A stretch of 64,000 bases of DNA, from positions 1-64,000 of the forward strand of contig JAGCZH010000023.1 in NCBI GenBank assembly GCA_017960475.1. Reading direction: 5' to 3'. This document shows positions 50,427 to 59,828 of the stretch, one piece after another (positions within the stretch are counted from its first letter, which is position 1; every line of letters starts with the position of its first letter). The position numbers were made by a program, and so were the translations under genes. The DNA comes from Bacteroidales bacterium. Lineage in GTDB: Bacteria > Bacteroidota > Bacteroidia > Bacteroidales > P3. The notes under the pieces were generated by a model. That model was not told the origin of the DNA, searched no databases, and saw nothing but the letters and a program-made list of their open reading frames with translations.

Positions 50427-51284
50427 ATGGGAATTGGTAAATGGATATTGACAGGTCTTGGATGGACTATGATGGGCCCTGTGGGAGCCATTATAGGCTA
50501 TATTGTGGGTAAAAAGCTTGAGAACAAATCGGATGACAGGGACGATCAACGAATAGGAGGCGGATACTCCAACTCATCATCCACAAACCAGAAACGATCG
50601 TATCAACGCTATCAAAACACAGGCAATGACGCAGACCTTTCGGCTGCATTGCTGGTACTCATTGCCGACGTGATGAACGCCGACAATGTTGTGAAGAAAT
50701 CTGAACTTGACATTGTGAAACGCTTCCTCCTGAGCAACTATGGCGAGGAGAAGGGTAAGGAACTGCTATTGCGTCTGCGTGACCTCAAGGACAAAAAGAT
50801 ACCGACTCAAGACGTCTGCCGTCAAATCAAGATCAACACCGACTACACGACACGCTATCACATGCTCGACTTCCTTTTCAGTATCGCTGGCAGTGACGGC
50901 GATGTGTCAAGTCCCGAGCTCCTTCTGCTGCACTCAATCTCAAATGGTCTGGGCATTAGAATGAGTGACTATCTCTCAATCTCTTCCCGCCATACCACAT
51001 CAAGTTATCGTCATTCCGACAGTTCCTCTCGAGGCGGCTCCTATAGAAGCAGCTCATCCCGTGGAAATACCACATCTTCGGGCAAAGACCCATACTCGGT
51101 TCTGGGTATCAATAGCAGCGCCACCGACGACGAGGTGAAGAAAGCATATCGTCGCATGGCTATGAAATATCATCCCGACAAAGTGGAGGGGTTGGGTGAT
51201 GAGGTGAAACGCAACGCCGAAGCCCAGTTCCGCGAAATCAATGAGGCGTATGAAACCATCAAGCAGGCAAGGGGAATGAAGTGA
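50427..51284 (+). CDS. TerB-DnaJ (DjlA-like) co-chaperone
   Basis: The 285-residue protein has a glycine-rich N-terminal segment that could insert in the membrane (about 3-26), a TerB-like helical domain (about 68-175; LIADVMNADNVVKKSELDIV), a low-complexity Ser/Arg/Gly linker (about 185-220) and a C-terminal J domain (about 222-283) with the HPD tripeptide in KYHPDK. The layout matches DjlA, which stimulates the DnaK ATPase at the inner membrane. The J domain is at the C-terminus, as in DjlA. Confidence 0.9.
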   Translation: MGIGKWILTGLGWTMMGPVGAIIGYIVGKKLENKSDDRDDQRIGGGYSNSSSTNQKRSYQRYQNTGNDADLSAALLVLIADVMNADNVVKKSELDIVKRFLLSNYGEEKGKELLLRLRDLKDKKIPTQDVCRQIKINTDYTTRYHMLDFLFSIAGSDGDVSSPELLLLHSISNGLGIRMSDYLSISSRHTTSSYRHSDSSSRGGSYRSSSSRGNTTSSGKDPYSVLGINSSATDDEVKKAYRRMAMKYHPDKVEGLGDEVKRNAEAQFREINEAYETIKQARGMK

Positions 51285-51367
51285 CGAGGCAATGATGTGA
51301 TTATGCACTCAAGGTGAATTCCTGGTATAACTAACAACATCATATTACTAAAAAAAACTTTTTTGCT

Positions 51368-52606
51368 TTGGAAATAATGTCTCCCGTTGGCTCTTACGAG
51401 TCGTTAGCCGCTGCCATTCAGGCTGGTGCCGACGCCGTTTATTTTGGTGTGGGCAATCTCAATATGCGCTCTCGTTCTGCCAACAATTTCACCCTCGACG
51501 ACCTCGAAAAGATTTGCTCTATCGCCCACAGCCATTCTGTGCGCACATATCTGACGGTAAATACAATCATCTACAACAATGAAATAGACGAAATGCATCG
51601 TCTCGTCGACGCCGCCAAGCGTGTCGGTGTCAGCGCTATCATCGCCAGCGACATGGCCGTTATCACCTATGCGAACCAAATCGGCGTAGAGGTGCACATC
51701 TCTACCCAGTGCAACATCAGCAACATCGAGGCTGTCCGCTACTATTCCCGCTTTGCCGATGTCATGGTTACTGCCCGAGAGCTGCCTTTGCGCCAAGTGG
51801 CGGAGATAACAAAGTTTATCAGTGACAACGATATACGTGGTCCTAAGGGAGAGCTCGTTCAGATAGAGATTTTCGCACATGGCGCTCTCTGCATGTCGGT
51901 GAGTGGCAAATGCTATCTCAGTCTCGACAACTACAACTACAGCGCCAATCGCGGAGCCTGCCTTCAGCTCTGCCGCCGTGAGTATTTGGTCAAAGACTTG
52001 GAGTCGGACTTGGAGTTGGTCGTCGACAACAAATATATCATGTCGCCCAAGGATTTGTGCACCATCGATTTCCTGGACAAAATAGTACATGCAGGTGTCA
52101 AGGTGTTGAAAATCGAGGGCCGTGGCCGTAGCGCCGACTATGTGAAGACTGTTACAGAATGCTATAAGGAAGCTGTCGCCGCCATAGACGATGGCACCTA
52201 CTCTCAAGAGCGTATCGCCGAATGGAAGAAGCGGTTATCCACAGTCTTCAACCGTGGTTTTTGGGACGGCTACTATATGGGTCGTAAGATGGGTGAGTGG
52301 ACGGAACGTTATGGCAGTCAGGCGACAGAGAACAAGGTGTACCTCGGTTTGGTTCGCAACTTCTTTGGCCGCATCAGTGTCGCAGAGGCTCAAATGCAAA
52401 CCGACCAGACTCTTCACCCCGGTGACGAAATCATGGTTATTGGCGAAACCACAGGCGTCTACCGCGCCACTGTGACAGAACTGCGTCTCGACAGAGACCC
52501 AGTGCCTGAGGTGAAACAGGGCGACCGTTTCAGTTTCGCAACAACCGAGACACTGCATCGTGGTGACAAACTATACCGTATAGACCAAATAGTCGATGAG
52601 TTTTAA
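51368..52606 (+). CDS. U32-family peptidase / tRNA hydroxylation-type protein
   Basis: The 412-residue protein has the U32 signature: EIMSPVGSYESLAAAIQAGA at the start, ISTQCNISN, and EIFAHGALCMSVSGKCYLS followed by RGACLQLCRREY with the Cys residues that hold an iron-sulfur cluster. Members of this group (TrhP/RlhA-like, YegQ) act in prephenate-dependent hydroxylation of tRNA or rRNA rather than proteolysis; Bacteroidota often carry several. Start is TTG at 51368, because LEIMSPVGSY aligns with the family N-terminus and the upstream codons are A/T-run. Confidence 0.88.
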   Translation: MEIMSPVGSYESLAAAIQAGADAVYFGVGNLNMRSRSANNFTLDDLEKICSIAHSHSVRTYLTVNTIIYNNEIDEMHRLVDAAKRVGVSAIIASDMAVITYANQIGVEVHISTQCNISNIEAVRYYSRFADVMVTARELPLRQVAEITKFISDNDIRGPKGELVQIEIFAHGALCMSVSGKCYLSLDNYNYSANRGACLQLCRREYLVKDLESDLELVVDNKYIMSPKDLCTIDFLDKIVHAGVKVLKIEGRGRSADYVKTVTECYKEAVAAIDDGTYSQERIAEWKKRLSTVFNRGFWDGYYMGRKMGEWTERYGSQATENKVYLGLVRNFFGRISVAEAQMQTDQTLHPGDEIMVIGETTGVYRATVTELRLDRDPVPEVKQGDRFSFATTETLHRGDKLYRIDQIVDEF

Positions 52607-52628
52607 CGTTTGGTGAAAAAAAACAGAA

Positions 52629-54011
52629 ATGGCAAAGACAAAATCATATTTCTTCTGCTCAGAGTGTGGTTACCAAAGCAGCTCGTGGCTTGGCAAATGT
52701 CCCGAGTGCGGCAAATGGAACACCTTTACCGAGGAGGTGGTGCAAGCGACAAAATCGCCATCAGTGGCTTCCAAGTCGAGAATGGGTGTAGTAGCTACAA
52801 AACCGAAGCTGATACATGAGGTTTCTACCAACGAGACGGTGCGTATTCCTACAGGATGTTCCGAATTTGACAGAGTCCTTGGTGGAGGTATAGTTCCTGG
52901 CTCGCTGCTTTTACTTGGCGGAGAACCCGGCATTGGCAAGTCAACGTTGCTCCTGCAGACAGCCCTTGCCATACCCGACAAGCGCATACTCTATGTCAGT
53001 GGCGAGGAGAGTGAGCAGCAAATCAAGATGCGTGCCGACCGCATTATGCAGTCGGGTGAAGGTCATAAAGGCGAATGTTTTGTTGTTTCGGAGACGGTGA
53101 CACAGCGCATTTTCGAGCATGTTGACGAAGTACATCCCGATTTGCTCATTGTAGACTCAATACAGACCGTCTGCACCGAGAGTATCGACTCGTCGGCAGG
53201 CAGCATATCCCAGATTCGGGAGTGTACCGCCGAGTTTCAGCGTTATGCCAAAGAGAGCGCCGTGCCTGTTCTCTTGGTGGGGCACATCACCAAGGACGGC
53301 AATCTGGCCGGCCCCAAGGTTATGGAGCATATTGTCGACTGCGTGCTCCAGTTCGAGGGCGACCGAAACTATGGCTACCGCTTGTTGCGCTCGCTAAAGA
53401 ACCGTTTTGGATCTACGGCGGAGATGGGCATTTTCGAGATGCAGGGCGACGGACTAAGGCAGGTCTCGAATCCTTCTGAATTTCTGCTCTCGCAACGCGA
53501 CGAGAACTTGAGCGGATGCTCAGTCGCTGCCACCCTCGAAGGCGCCCGTCCCATGTTTATTGAGGTGCAGTCGCTGGTATCTTCGGCTGTCTACGGCACT
53601 CCCCAGCGCAACGCCAACGGCTTCGATTTCCGACGTTTGTCCATGCTTCTCGCTGTTCTTGAGAAACGCTGCGGTTTCAAACTTGCTGCCAAGGATGTCT
53701 TCCTAAACATTGCTGGCGGTATACGTGTCAACGACCCCGCCATCGACCTTGCTGTGGCTTGCTCTATACTCTCTTCCAATGTCGATATACCGATCTCTCC
53801 GCGCTATTGTTTCGCCGCTGAGATGGGGCTTAGCGGCGAGGTGCGTCCTGTAAGCCGTGTCGAGCATCGCATCGCCGAAGCCGACAGGCTTGGCTTTGAA
53901 AAGATTTTTGTGTCGAAATACAACACTAAAGGCGTTGTAAAGAAACGCTTTGGTATTGATATTGTGGAGGTCTCTGTCATAGAGGAGGCGTTCCGCACTC
54001 TTTTCGCCTGA
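52629..54011 (+). CDS. radA: DNA repair protein RadA
   Basis: The 460-residue protein has an N-terminal zinc finger (Cys10, Cys13, Cys24, Cys27), a RecA-like ATPase with Walker A GGEPGIGKST (about 97-106), the RadA-specific KNRFG motif (about 257-261) and a C-terminal Lon-protease-like domain (about 300-460; RVNDPAIDLAVA). It acts as a hexameric branch-migration helicase in recombination. 22 bp after the U32 gene, so likely co-transcribed. Confidence 0.95.
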   Translation: MAKTKSYFFCSECGYQSSSWLGKCPECGKWNTFTEEVVQATKSPSVASKSRMGVVATKPKLIHEVSTNETVRIPTGCSEFDRVLGGGIVPGSLLLLGGEPGIGKSTLLLQTALAIPDKRILYVSGEESEQQIKMRADRIMQSGEGHKGECFVVSETVTQRIFEHVDEVHPDLLIVDSIQTVCTESIDSSAGSISQIRECTAEFQRYAKESAVPVLLVGHITKDGNLAGPKVMEHIVDCVLQFEGDRNYGYRLLRSLKNRFGSTAEMGIFEMQGDGLRQVSNPSEFLLSQRDENLSGCSVAATLEGARPMFIEVQSLVSSAVYGTPQRNANGFDFRRLSMLLAVLEKRCGFKLAAKDVFLNIAGGIRVNDPAIDLAVACSILSSNVDIPISPRYCFAAEMGLSGEVRPVSRVEHRIAEADRLGFEKIFVSKYNTKGVVKKRFGIDIVEVSVIEEAFRTLFA

Positions 54012-54074
54012 TTTTTTATTCTAAGCCAAAAATAAAATAGGTTGTTGTGCGTTAAAGATATAAAACAGAGTAAT

Positions 54075-54791
54075 ATGAATATTAAACGACAGATAATAAT
54101 CTTGTTGATGGTTGTCACGCCTATGTTGATGGTGCAAGCCCAGCAGGACTCTATTGTTTCTATGTCGCCGGACCTCTCGTCATCCTTGATACCCTCTGAG
54201 CGTCCAATACACCAACTCGACAATTCATCCAAACTTATCGATACCACTCGCAAATGGGATTTCCGTCTCGCCATGGGAGGCGGCATCGCTGGCAACAAGT
54301 ATAATAGTGCCACCTATTCAGGCATAACACCTACTCTGATATACCGTCCCAGCGACAAATGGACTTTCAAGGCTACAGCCTCAATGATGCACTCCTATTC
54401 GTTGGCTCCCAACGGCTATGTCGTGGGCGGGCGCAATGTACACAGTCTGGCTCCCTATCGTCAGCCCGACGCTACGGCTGGTGCTGTGGGGGTGTCGGCC
54501 ACATTCAAAGCCAATGACAGACTATGGATTGCAGCCTCGTTACTGCACATGGGCGGCAACTTGGCGACGGCAAGCATTGTCAACCCTTGGCTCCCCGACA
54601 TGCCAGTCACTATCGATGCCACAGCTATCTCAGCCTCTATGCGCTATCGTATCGGCAAGGATAATTATTTGGATATCCACATGACCTTTGTTGACGACCG
54701 CGCGGGTACGTTGAGTCCACTCCTTTTCACCTCTCCGCTCTACGGCCCATGTAACTATCATTCCACCTCTTTCGGAGGCTATTTCTTTTAG
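54075..54791 (+). CDS. exported protein, probable small beta-barrel, unknown function
   Basis: The 238-residue product (start at the ATG 54075, giving signal peptide MNIKRQIIILLMVVTPMLMV-QAQ) has a polar linker to residue 60 and then alternating strands (FRLAMGGGIAGNKYN, TPTLIYRPSDKWTFKATASM, VGVSATFKANDRLWIAASLL), ending in aromatic GGYFF. This is the pattern of Bacteroidota outer-membrane barrels. No family is recognised. The longer frame starting at 54042 adds 11 residues that break the signal peptide. It may be the last gene of the U32-radA run. Confidence 0.75.
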   Translation: MNIKRQIIILLMVVTPMLMVQAQQDSIVSMSPDLSSSLIPSERPIHQLDNSSKLIDTTRKWDFRLAMGGGIAGNKYNSATYSGITPTLIYRPSDKWTFKATASMMHSYSLAPNGYVVGGRNVHSLAPYRQPDATAGAVGVSATFKANDRLWIAASLLHMGGNLATASIVNPWLPDMPVTIDATAISASMRYRIGKDNYLDIHMTFVDDRAGTLSPLLFTSPLYGPCNYHSTSFGGYFF

Positions 54792-54816
54792 TGTTTAAAT
54801 CATAAACTGATATCTC

Positions 54817-56256
54817 TTGAAAAACATAGACAGACGTGATTTTATTAAGGTTGCAGGGGCTGGGGCTTTGGCTACGGCTGCTGTGGCGGCAGGATGCTCG
54901 CCCAGTCGCGAGACGAAAGCAGAGGGCGTTAGCCTTGGCGAAGTGCCTGAGGGTAAAATGACTATGTGTGAGAATCTCCATGGCGACAAAGTCTCTCTGC
55001 TAGGCTATGGTTGTATGCGTTTCCCCACAATTGAGGGCGAAAGTGGTCGCGAGCAGGATCTGCCTCTCGACCAGGAGGCAGTAAACCAACTTGTCGACTA
55101 TGCCATTGCCCATGGTGTCAATCTCTACGACACTGCCCCGCCATATTGCAAGGGGCGTTCTGAACATGCTGTCGGCATTGCTCTAAGTCGTCACAAACGT
55201 GAAGAGTTCTTCGTTTCTACCAAACTCTCGAATTTCTCTCCAAGTACATGGAGTAGGGAAGAGAGTATCAAGATGTACCACAACTCGATGAAGGAGTTGC
55301 AGGTGGATTATCTCGATTACTATATGCTTCACAGCATAGGTGGCGCACGTCGTGACGCCGCCGGCAATGAGCTTGATTCGATGGAGACACTACGCCGTCG
55401 TTTTTTCGACAATGGTATGCTCGATTACCTCTGTGAGGAACGCGAGAAAGGAAATATTCATAACCTTGGATTCTCCTACCATGGCGACATCAAGGTGTTT
55501 GACTATCTGCTATCGCTCCAGGACGAAGGTAAATACCATTGGGATCATGTCCTCATCCAGCACAACTATGTTGATTGGAACCATTCCAAGCTTATCAACG
55601 AGAGCAACACAAACTCGAGCTATCTATATGCTGAGCTAGAGAAACGCAACATTCCCGTTTTCGTCATGGAACCTCTTCTTGGCGGTCAGCTGGCTAACCT
55701 GAACGACCATGCCGTTGAAATGCTCAAGCAGCGTGACCCTCAAGCCTCTGTTGCTTCTTGGGCTTTCCGATTTGCCGGCAATCAGCCGCGTATACTCACT
55801 GTGTTGAGTGGCATGACCTACATGGAGCATCTGCAAGACAACATACGCACCTATTCTCCTCATAAACCTTTGGCGGAGGATGAATTGAAAATGCTTGAGG
55901 AAATAGCCGATGTTTTCGCCAATTTCAAAACTGTTCCTTGTACAGGCTGCAAATACTGTATGCCTTGCCCTTATGGTATAGATATTCCGGCTATTTTTAC
56001 CCATTATAACAAGTGTCTTAACGAGGGTAACGTGCTCAATGACATCGGTACCGACAGCGAAGAAAAACGAGCCTTCCGCAAGGCACGGCGCGCTTTTCTT
56101 GTCGACTATGACCGTACCGTGCCATCTGTGCGTCAAGCCGACCACTGCATCGGTTGTGGACACTGTGTGAGCGAATGTCCTCAGAATATCAATATTCCCG
56201 AGCAGATGCAGCGCATCAATGATTATGTTGAGACATTGAAACAGAGCAGGGTTTGA
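54817..56256 (+). CDS. aldo/keto reductase with Tat-like signal and ferredoxin tail
   Basis: The 479-residue protein begins with a twin-arginine-like motif (DRRDFIKVAG, Arg6-Arg7) and a hydrophobic stretch ending in a lipobox-like AVAAGC (Cys27), so it may be exported folded and lipidated. The AKR barrel has the tetrad Asp105, Tyr110, Lys136 and His172. The C-terminus holds two cysteine sets, CTGCKYCMPCP (about 375) and CIGCGHCVSEC (444-454), for one or two iron-sulfur clusters. Such AKR-ferredoxin proteins are common in Bacteroidota; substrate and electron partner are unknown. Start is TTG. Its 3' end overlaps the opposite gene by 41 bp. Confidence 0.88.
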   Translation: MKNIDRRDFIKVAGAGALATAAVAAGCSPSRETKAEGVSLGEVPEGKMTMCENLHGDKVSLLGYGCMRFPTIEGESGREQDLPLDQEAVNQLVDYAIAHGVNLYDTAPPYCKGRSEHAVGIALSRHKREEFFVSTKLSNFSPSTWSREESIKMYHNSMKELQVDYLDYYMLHSIGGARRDAAGNELDSMETLRRRFFDNGMLDYLCEEREKGNIHNLGFSYHGDIKVFDYLLSLQDEGKYHWDHVLIQHNYVDWNHSKLINESNTNSSYLYAELEKRNIPVFVMEPLLGGQLANLNDHAVEMLKQRDPQASVASWAFRFAGNQPRILTVLSGMTYMEHLQDNIRTYSPHKPLAEDELKMLEEIADVFANFKTVPCTGCKYCMPCPYGIDIPAIFTHYNKCLNEGNVLNDIGTDSEEKRAFRKARRAFLVDYDRTVPSVRQADHCIGCGHCVSECPQNINIPEQMQRINDYVETLKQSRV

Positions 56257-57223
56257 GAGTCTTGCCTCTTCTGTCTATAGTGGGTTCTTTATAGGTGAAT
56301 GTCAGAGAGTATTGGCGTCGGGCTATGCCTGCGAAGATGCCTATCTGGCTGCTCAGGTTGCTGTATATGTGTGCCGGCTCGGCAAAATAGCTTGCCGCTC
56401 CTTGTGAATTCAATACATCTTTTGTATAGCGGAAGGCTTCTGGTGACAGGCTTTCAACAACCAGTGTGTATTCGCGTAGCAGGGGGTGCTCGGCGGTGTC
56501 TTTGAGTATCATGATGGATAGTAGTATCTCATCGCTTACTCCTTCAATTTTTTTGTCGGAAAACAATAGATTTGTATAGTAGTCCATAAGTCCCTCGGCA
56601 CAGTTTACCTCTGGGTCGGTTATCTCTTTGTTGATGCAGTTGAAGTAAGCGTGTATAACGGTATCTATGGTATCCCATACTTTCTCCCACTCATTCCATC
56701 TGCTGCCGCTGTCGCGCTCCAAGACGTAGATGTAGTAGTAGTTCTCGCCTATGGGATCAGTGAGGGTGAAACTGATCTCGGCGGTGTTGAAAGGGAGAAG
56801 TGTGTCAAGCTCGGCGAGTGGCATAGTCATATCAGGCAGGGCAGGTACTCGTGTGCCTCCTGTTATTGTGGGGTGGCCAGGCACATCGACATGCAGTGTC
56901 AGTGTGTCGCCGGCTGTGGCGCTGTAGCCAAAAAAATAATTGGCGCCGTCGCGGGAGGTGAAAGAAGTGGAGGTTCCGTTGATGTCAAGGGTGACTGTGG
57001 CGTTGTCGACAGGAGTGAAAGGTTGGTTGTCAAGAAAAAAACGACTATAAGTGATGTTGGCAAAAAAGATGCTGTCGGTGCATGGCAGCGCATTGACGAC
57101 AACGTCTCGTTCAATGTCCTCAACGTCGAATTCTACAACCTTCTCGCACGACTGCGTTACTGCCAGTGTAAGGAATGTCAGTGATAATAATAAAATGCGG
57201 CTCAATATTTTTTGTGTTCTCAT
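56216..57223 (-). CDS. DUF4249 lipoprotein, partner of the TonB receptor
   Basis: The 335-residue product is a lipoprotein (signal to Cys26 in VTQSC) with an N-terminal beta domain (VVEFDVEDIERDVVVNALP, DNATVTLDINGTSTSF) and an Ig-like plan typical of DUF4249. Members sit next to SusC-like or TonB receptors and probably bind ligand at the outer membrane surface. It follows its receptor gene after 23 bp on the minus strand. The 3' end overlaps the aldo/keto reductase gene tail-to-tail by 41 bp; both frames look intact. Confidence 0.88.
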   Translation of the reverse strand: MRTQKILSRILLLSLTFLTLAVTQSCEKVVEFDVEDIERDVVVNALPCTDSIFFANITYSRFFLDNQPFTPVDNATVTLDINGTSTSFTSRDGANYFFGYSATAGDTLTLHVDVPGHPTITGGTRVPALPDMTMPLAELDTLLPFNTAEISFTLTDPIGENYYYIYVLERDSGSRWNEWEKVWDTIDTVIHAYFNCINKEITDPEVNCAEGLMDYYTNLLFSDKKIEGVSDEILLSIMILKDTAEHPLLREYTLVVESLSPEAFRYTKDVLNSQGAASYFAEPAHIYSNLSSQIGIFAGIARRQYSLTFTYKEPTIDRRGKTLKPCSVSMSQHNH

Positions 57224-57246
57224 TTTGCTTTCGGCTTGTTTTGTCG

Positions 57247-59676
57247 TCAGAATTTTAGTGTGTAAGCCACTGATGGGAGGATTGGGAATATTGATAGTTG
57301 GACAAGGGCACCGTTGTAGTTTTGGTAGCGGTGCTCATGACTTTCGTAAATCATGTAAGGATTCTTGCGGTTGTAGAGATTGTATACGCTGACGCTGATG
57401 GTGCGAGAGCAATTCTTGAAGCTGCGGTGGAAATTGGCTCCGATATCCATGCGGTGATAATCAGGCATTCTGAAATTGTTGCGTTTGCCAGGGTTGGAGA
57501 GGTATCCTGTCCAACTGTTAGGATCCACATTGGCATAGTCGTTGGCGGTTTCTTGTGCCTGAGCGTATTCCTGCATACTAAGAGTGGCGGCGTTGCCAGA
57601 GCTGAACACCCATGTTGCGCTAAAGTCTATTTTGTCGTTGAGTTTGTAGCTGAGCACTATGCTCAGGTCGTGTCGGCGGTCGTATTTGGCAGGGAAGGCT
57701 TCTCCGTTGTTTAGTTCTTGTCCAGGACGGTCAAACAAGCGCATGGTTTTGCTCCATGTGTAACCTATCCAACCTGTGAGATTGCCAAAGTTGCGTTGCA
57801 GCAACAACTCTATGCCGTATGCCCAACCGTCGCCGATAACCACCTTTTCCTCCCAGCTTTCGTCGCTTCCAAAGAAAGAGGCTCCGTCTTTGTATTCCAG
57901 CAGGTTGTGCATTTTTTTGTAATAGCCTTCCACAGAGAGGTCTCCGATGCCACCCATCTCGTAGAAGAGTCCTGCTGCTACTTGGTGGGAATACATGGGA
58001 GCGATGTTCTCGGTGACAGGAACCCATAGGTCGGTAGGCATGCTGACACTGGTCGTCGAAAGGAGGTGCATAAACTGTGTCATATAGGCGTAGCCGGTTT
58101 TTAATGACAGCCCTTCGCCAAGCATAATGCGCCCTGACAGACGAGGTTGAAGGGTGGGGTAGAACTTGTCGTGAACGGCAAAGCCGCTAAGGTTCAATCC
58201 GTAATTGATTTTAACTGCATCGTTGATGCTCCAGTCGTCTTCGGCATAGAGCGACATCTCCTCGGCAAGGATTTTGCTGTGGTTCACGGTGGTGTCGAGA
58301 ATGAAGGAACTATTCATCACTTCGGCGCTATAGGCGTCGAGGTGCATATCGGCCACTTCAGGTTGGAATATATGGTGTGTCGCCGAGGCACCGAACTTCA
58401 CAATGTGATTAGGGTCGGGGGTGTATTCCAAATCGGTGCGGAGGCTGACATCATTGATTTTCGAAACATAGTTCATTTTGAACTCGGAGGATTGGCTGTC
58501 AGTCTCTTCCGTGGCTAAAGTTGTGGTTTCATAGTTAACCCCGATGGTATTGTTGTAACGGGTGTAGGCGCCGGTGACATTCATGAATAATTTCGGTGTC
58601 AGCTCATAGTTCCAACGTGCCGACGCTACAATGTTGCCCCATTTGGTGTCGAAGTTCAGGTATTGTTCCTGTACATCGGTGGCCAAGGTGCGAATGCGTG
58701 TGTAAATCACATCCGACCCCATATAGTAGCTTGCAAAGAGACGGCTGCGGTCGTTGAAACGATGGGTGAGTTTGCCGTTCAAGTCGTAGAAATAGTATCC
58801 TGCCCTAAGTTTGTAGTCATTATTGTCGGCGAGTTTTTTCACCAATGGTTGTAGCAGGAAATCGGCGTATGTGCGGCGCGCTGACAGGCAGAATGTGGTG
58901 CGTTCGGTGCGTATAGGCCCTTCGAGGTTGAACTTTGCCGATATAAAACCGATAGAGGCGTTGCCGTGCAGATGTTTGTCATTGCCGTTGTTGGTGGTGA
59001 CGTCGAGCACGCTGCTTAGTCTGCCGCTAAAATGGGCGGGAAAACTGCCTTTGTAGAGTGTTACGTTTTTTACTGCGTCGGTGTTGAAAGCGGAGAAGAA
59101 TCCACCCATGTGGCTGACATTGTAAATGGGCACACCGTCGAGGAGGAAGAGGTTCTCGTCGGGGCCGCCACCGCGAACATAGAAGCCGCTGTTGCCCTCC
59201 GACCCGCTTTGGACACCAGGCAGCAACTGAAGAGCTTTTACGATATCGGCTTCGCCAAAGAGAACGGGCACGGCTTTGAGTCTTTCGATAGGTATCTGTA
59301 CGGCACTTATCTGCGACGATTTCGCATTGTCAATTCGTTCGCCACGTACCACAACAGTCTTCAGCTCAATGCTGGAAATGAGTTTGTAATTGAGTTTTAT
59401 GTTGCTTTTCAGGAGTATCGCATCGGTAACGGTTTTGTAGCCCATGTAGGATATCCTCAGTGTGACACTGTCGCTTTTCAATGTCAGAGAATAACGCCCT
59501 TGCGCATTGGTCAGTACGCCTTTTCCGCTCCGCATATCCATCACAGCGGCCCCGATAAGGGTCTCGCCGCTTGACGAGTCGGTGACAATGCCGCTGATAG
59601 TGTGGCTTTGCCCTCTTGTCATGCCGCAAATCAGAACAAAAATAAAGAACAGAGCTATTGTTTTTGCTTTTACCAT
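57247..59676 (-). CDS. TonB-dependent receptor with carboxypeptidase-regulatory-like domain
   Basis: The 809-residue protein has a signal peptide (ending CGMTRGQS, about residue 25), a carboxypeptidase-regulatory-like domain (28-110; GIVTDSSSGETLIGAAV, SYMGYKTV), a plug (115-230; EADIVKALQLLPGVQSG, GFYVRGGGPDENLFLLDGVP) and a barrel ending VAYTLKF. The -GVQSGSEGNSGFYVRGGGPDENL- segment (split: plug loop and TonB-contact strand) marks the DUF4249-associated receptor class. It probably forms a lid-and-barrel importer with the DUF4249 lipoprotein. Ligand unknown. Confidence 0.92.
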   Translation of the reverse strand: MVKAKTIALFFIFVLICGMTRGQSHTISGIVTDSSSGETLIGAAVMDMRSGKGVLTNAQGRYSLTLKSDSVTLRISYMGYKTVTDAILLKSNIKLNYKLISSIELKTVVVRGERIDNAKSSQISAVQIPIERLKAVPVLFGEADIVKALQLLPGVQSGSEGNSGFYVRGGGPDENLFLLDGVPIYNVSHMGGFFSAFNTDAVKNVTLYKGSFPAHFSGRLSSVLDVTTNNGNDKHLHGNASIGFISAKFNLEGPIRTERTTFCLSARRTYADFLLQPLVKKLADNNDYKLRAGYYFYDLNGKLTHRFNDRSRLFASYYMGSDVIYTRIRTLATDVQEQYLNFDTKWGNIVASARWNYELTPKLFMNVTGAYTRYNNTIGVNYETTTLATEETDSQSSEFKMNYVSKINDVSLRTDLEYTPDPNHIVKFGASATHHIFQPEVADMHLDAYSAEVMNSSFILDTTVNHSKILAEEMSLYAEDDWSINDAVKINYGLNLSGFAVHDKFYPTLQPRLSGRIMLGEGLSLKTGYAYMTQFMHLLSTTSVSMPTDLWVPVTENIAPMYSHQVAAGLFYEMGGIGDLSVEGYYKKMHNLLEYKDGASFFGSDESWEEKVVIGDGWAYGIELLLQRNFGNLTGWIGYTWSKTMRLFDRPGQELNNGEAFPAKYDRRHDLSIVLSYKLNDKIDFSATWVFSSGNAATLSMQEYAQAQETANDYANVDPNSWTGYLSNPGKRNNFRMPDYHRMDIGANFHRSFKNCSRTISVSVYNLYNRKNPYMIYESHEHRYQNYNGALVQLSIFPILPSVAYTLKF

Positions 59677-59828
59677 TATAAGCGGTTCTTTGTAAGAAGG
59701 TGGTTTACAGTGGTTATGGAGGAATGCTTCCTTTCTAGGTTGAATGCCACAACTAACTCCTGTAGCATATAGATGCTTGCATGGGCATTGGGTAAATATT
59801 ATGTGATTGCCTCATAGAGGACCTGTTG

